7,782 nt of DNA from an uncultured Collinsella sp. Its GTDB lineage: Bacteria > Actinomycetota > Coriobacteriia > Coriobacteriales > Coriobacteriaceae. The translations under genes were made by a program, and so were the position numbers. The notes below the pieces were generated by a model. That model searched no databases and had not been told where the DNA came from. It worked only from the letters and a program-made list of their open reading frames with translations. The DNA lies in the NCBI GenBank assembly GCA_905204635.1, contig CAJLAN010000070.1, positions 1 through 7,782 on the forward strand, given 5' to 3'. Of this stretch, positions 7,011-7,782 are shown piece by piece (position 1 is the stretch's first letter; the number at the start of each line of letters is the position of its first letter).

Positions 7011-7042
7011 GTTATTTTAACAGCCGAGTTGCGGCGGGCGGC

Positions 7043-7067
7043 AGCGCTTGGAATTAGAGAAAGCGCT
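7043..7067 (-). terminator. Hairpin around the stop codon of the first glycosyltransferase gene
   Basis: AGCGCTT (7061-7067 on the minus strand) pairs with AAGCGCT (7043-7049) as a 7-bp stem with an 11-base loop that contains the TAA stop at 7054-7056. The stem is followed by GC-rich sequence with no U-tract, so it is more likely an mRNA-stability or partial-attenuation structure than a full terminator, if it works at all. Confidence 0.25.
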
Positions 7068-7782
7068 CCAGGCAGGCTTTGAGACCGCGAGTCGAAAGAT
7101 AGAACAGCGTGGCGTCTGCCATCGAAACGCCCGAGGTCGCCGCAACGAGCTTGTGGGCAACACGGCGAACGGCGCCCTTAGCAGGCATATCCGCCCACTC
7201 TGTTCCCAAAAACGTCGTGAAAGCCCTGTTGACGCGGCCGGCAACACGGTGGAAGCCGTCCGCATCCAGACGCGCCAAGTCGAACACAATGAGGTCCAAA
7301 AACCAAGTTATCAGCTCGCCGGGGCACAGGTCCAAAAGACCGTAGGCTGCCCAGTCCTCCAAGACCTCCTCGAGCATCCTCATGTGGGCGTCAAGCTTTT
7401 TGGCACGAGCCTCGGCACTGTTGAACTCGTGCGTCGCCGATTCGCTCTCCATCACGTAGTGGTAGAACTTGTCCGGCATGACGACGGTCCTGCGGGCAAG
7501 CGCATAAGCCGCAAATTGGAAGACGACGTCCTCGCCCAAAGCCAAACCGGGGGCGAAGCGAATGCCTTCGCGATTGAGCAGCTCGCGCGAAAAAGCCGCA
7601 CGGCAGGCATAGGGCTGCGCATTCGAATGGAACAGCAGTTGGGGATCACGGGCGCCGAAAGCACCAGCTTTGGTGCTCATGAGTTGCTGGACGCGTTTGG
7701 GGGCAGCATCGGCAGGTTCACAGACGCCGCCAAAAACGGCGGCCTCGGCATCTGCGGACTCCATGGCATGCAGCACGCGCTC
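7054..7782 (-). CDS. Family 2 glycosyltransferase, C-terminal part only (cut by the window edge)
   Basis: The frame is open to the right edge and 242 residues up to the TAA are visible. The missing N-terminal part should hold the PxYN, NDGS and DxD motifs of the GT-A fold. What remains includes QPYACRAAFSRELL (visible residues 56-69) and LALGEDVVFQFAAYAL (80-95), where the ED pair is the expected catalytic-base site, followed by DKFYHYV and a helix-rich tail (LITWFLDLIVFDLARL). The same order, PFAWRTACKREFL, KYGEDQVFDFAVYGR, KLYDYRV and YFLCDLVLYDALRL, occurs in the glycosyltransferase two genes downstream, so the two are paralogues. A 74-bp spacer separates it from the next gene. Apparent starts inside the visible part (such as GTG 7774-7776) are simply internal codons. 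Confidence 0.85.
   Translation of the reverse strand, partial: ERVLHAMESADAEAAVFGGVCEPADAAPKRVQQLMSTKAGAFGARDPQLLFHSNAQPYACRAAFSRELLNREGIRFAPGLALGEDVVFQFAAYALARRTVVMPDKFYHYVMESESATHEFNSAEARAKKLDAHMRMLEEVLEDWAAYGLLDLCPGELITWFLDLIVFDLARLDADGFHRVAGRVNRAFTTFLGTEWADMPAKGAVRRVAHKLVAATSGVSMADATLFYLSTRGLKACLERFL

Overview
The window looks like a moderately GC-rich Gram-positive actinobacterial chromosome. A gut Coriobacteriia such as Collinsella is my best guess, from the glycosyltransferase style, the TTG/GTG starts with strong AGGAGG-type ribosome binding sites, and an orphan ATPase family common in Actinobacteria. The genus is inference, because no rRNA or housekeeping marker is present. Every supported gene is on the minus strand, so transcription runs from the right end to the left.

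Right and centre (7782 to 2294): four consecutive family-2 (GT-A fold) glycosyltransferase genes form an apparent operon. The first is cut by the right edge and only its C-terminal 242 residues are visible. The second (372 aa) has a TTG start behind a perfect AGGAGG. The third (355 aa) follows after 12 bp. The fourth (828 aa) begins directly after the third gene's stop codon and carries two complete GT2 domains behind a roughly 285-residue N-terminal region I do not recognise. Together they should add successive sugars to a cell-surface polysaccharide or teichoic-acid-like polymer. No polymerase, flippase or nucleotide-sugar genes are visible, so the polymer cannot be named. The first and third genes are paralogues over their C-terminal halves.

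Middle left (2293 to 979): an AT-rich spacer of about 210 bp holds a candidate promoter and a run of nearly helically phased TATCG-like motifs. It precedes a gene for a 367-aa P-loop ATPase with a C-terminal winged-helix-like end, from a widespread but functionally uncharacterised actinobacterial family.

Left end (about 982 to 1): a genomic scar. An AT-rich polytopic membrane protein gene, possibly GtrII-type glucosyltransferase-like, survives only as pieces in three successive reading frames without a start. It abuts a truncated IS21-family IstB helper ATPase whose N-terminal half, including Walker A, is missing and whose C-terminus runs off the window. The layout is a surface-polysaccharide locus with accessory DNA and transposon debris at its downstream end.

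I see no RNA gene, CRISPR array or complete mobile element. No clearly new multi-gene system is evident. The items most worth a second look are the phased repeats and orphan ATPase, the unassigned N-terminal domain of the tandem glycosyltransferase, and the three-frame membrane gene.
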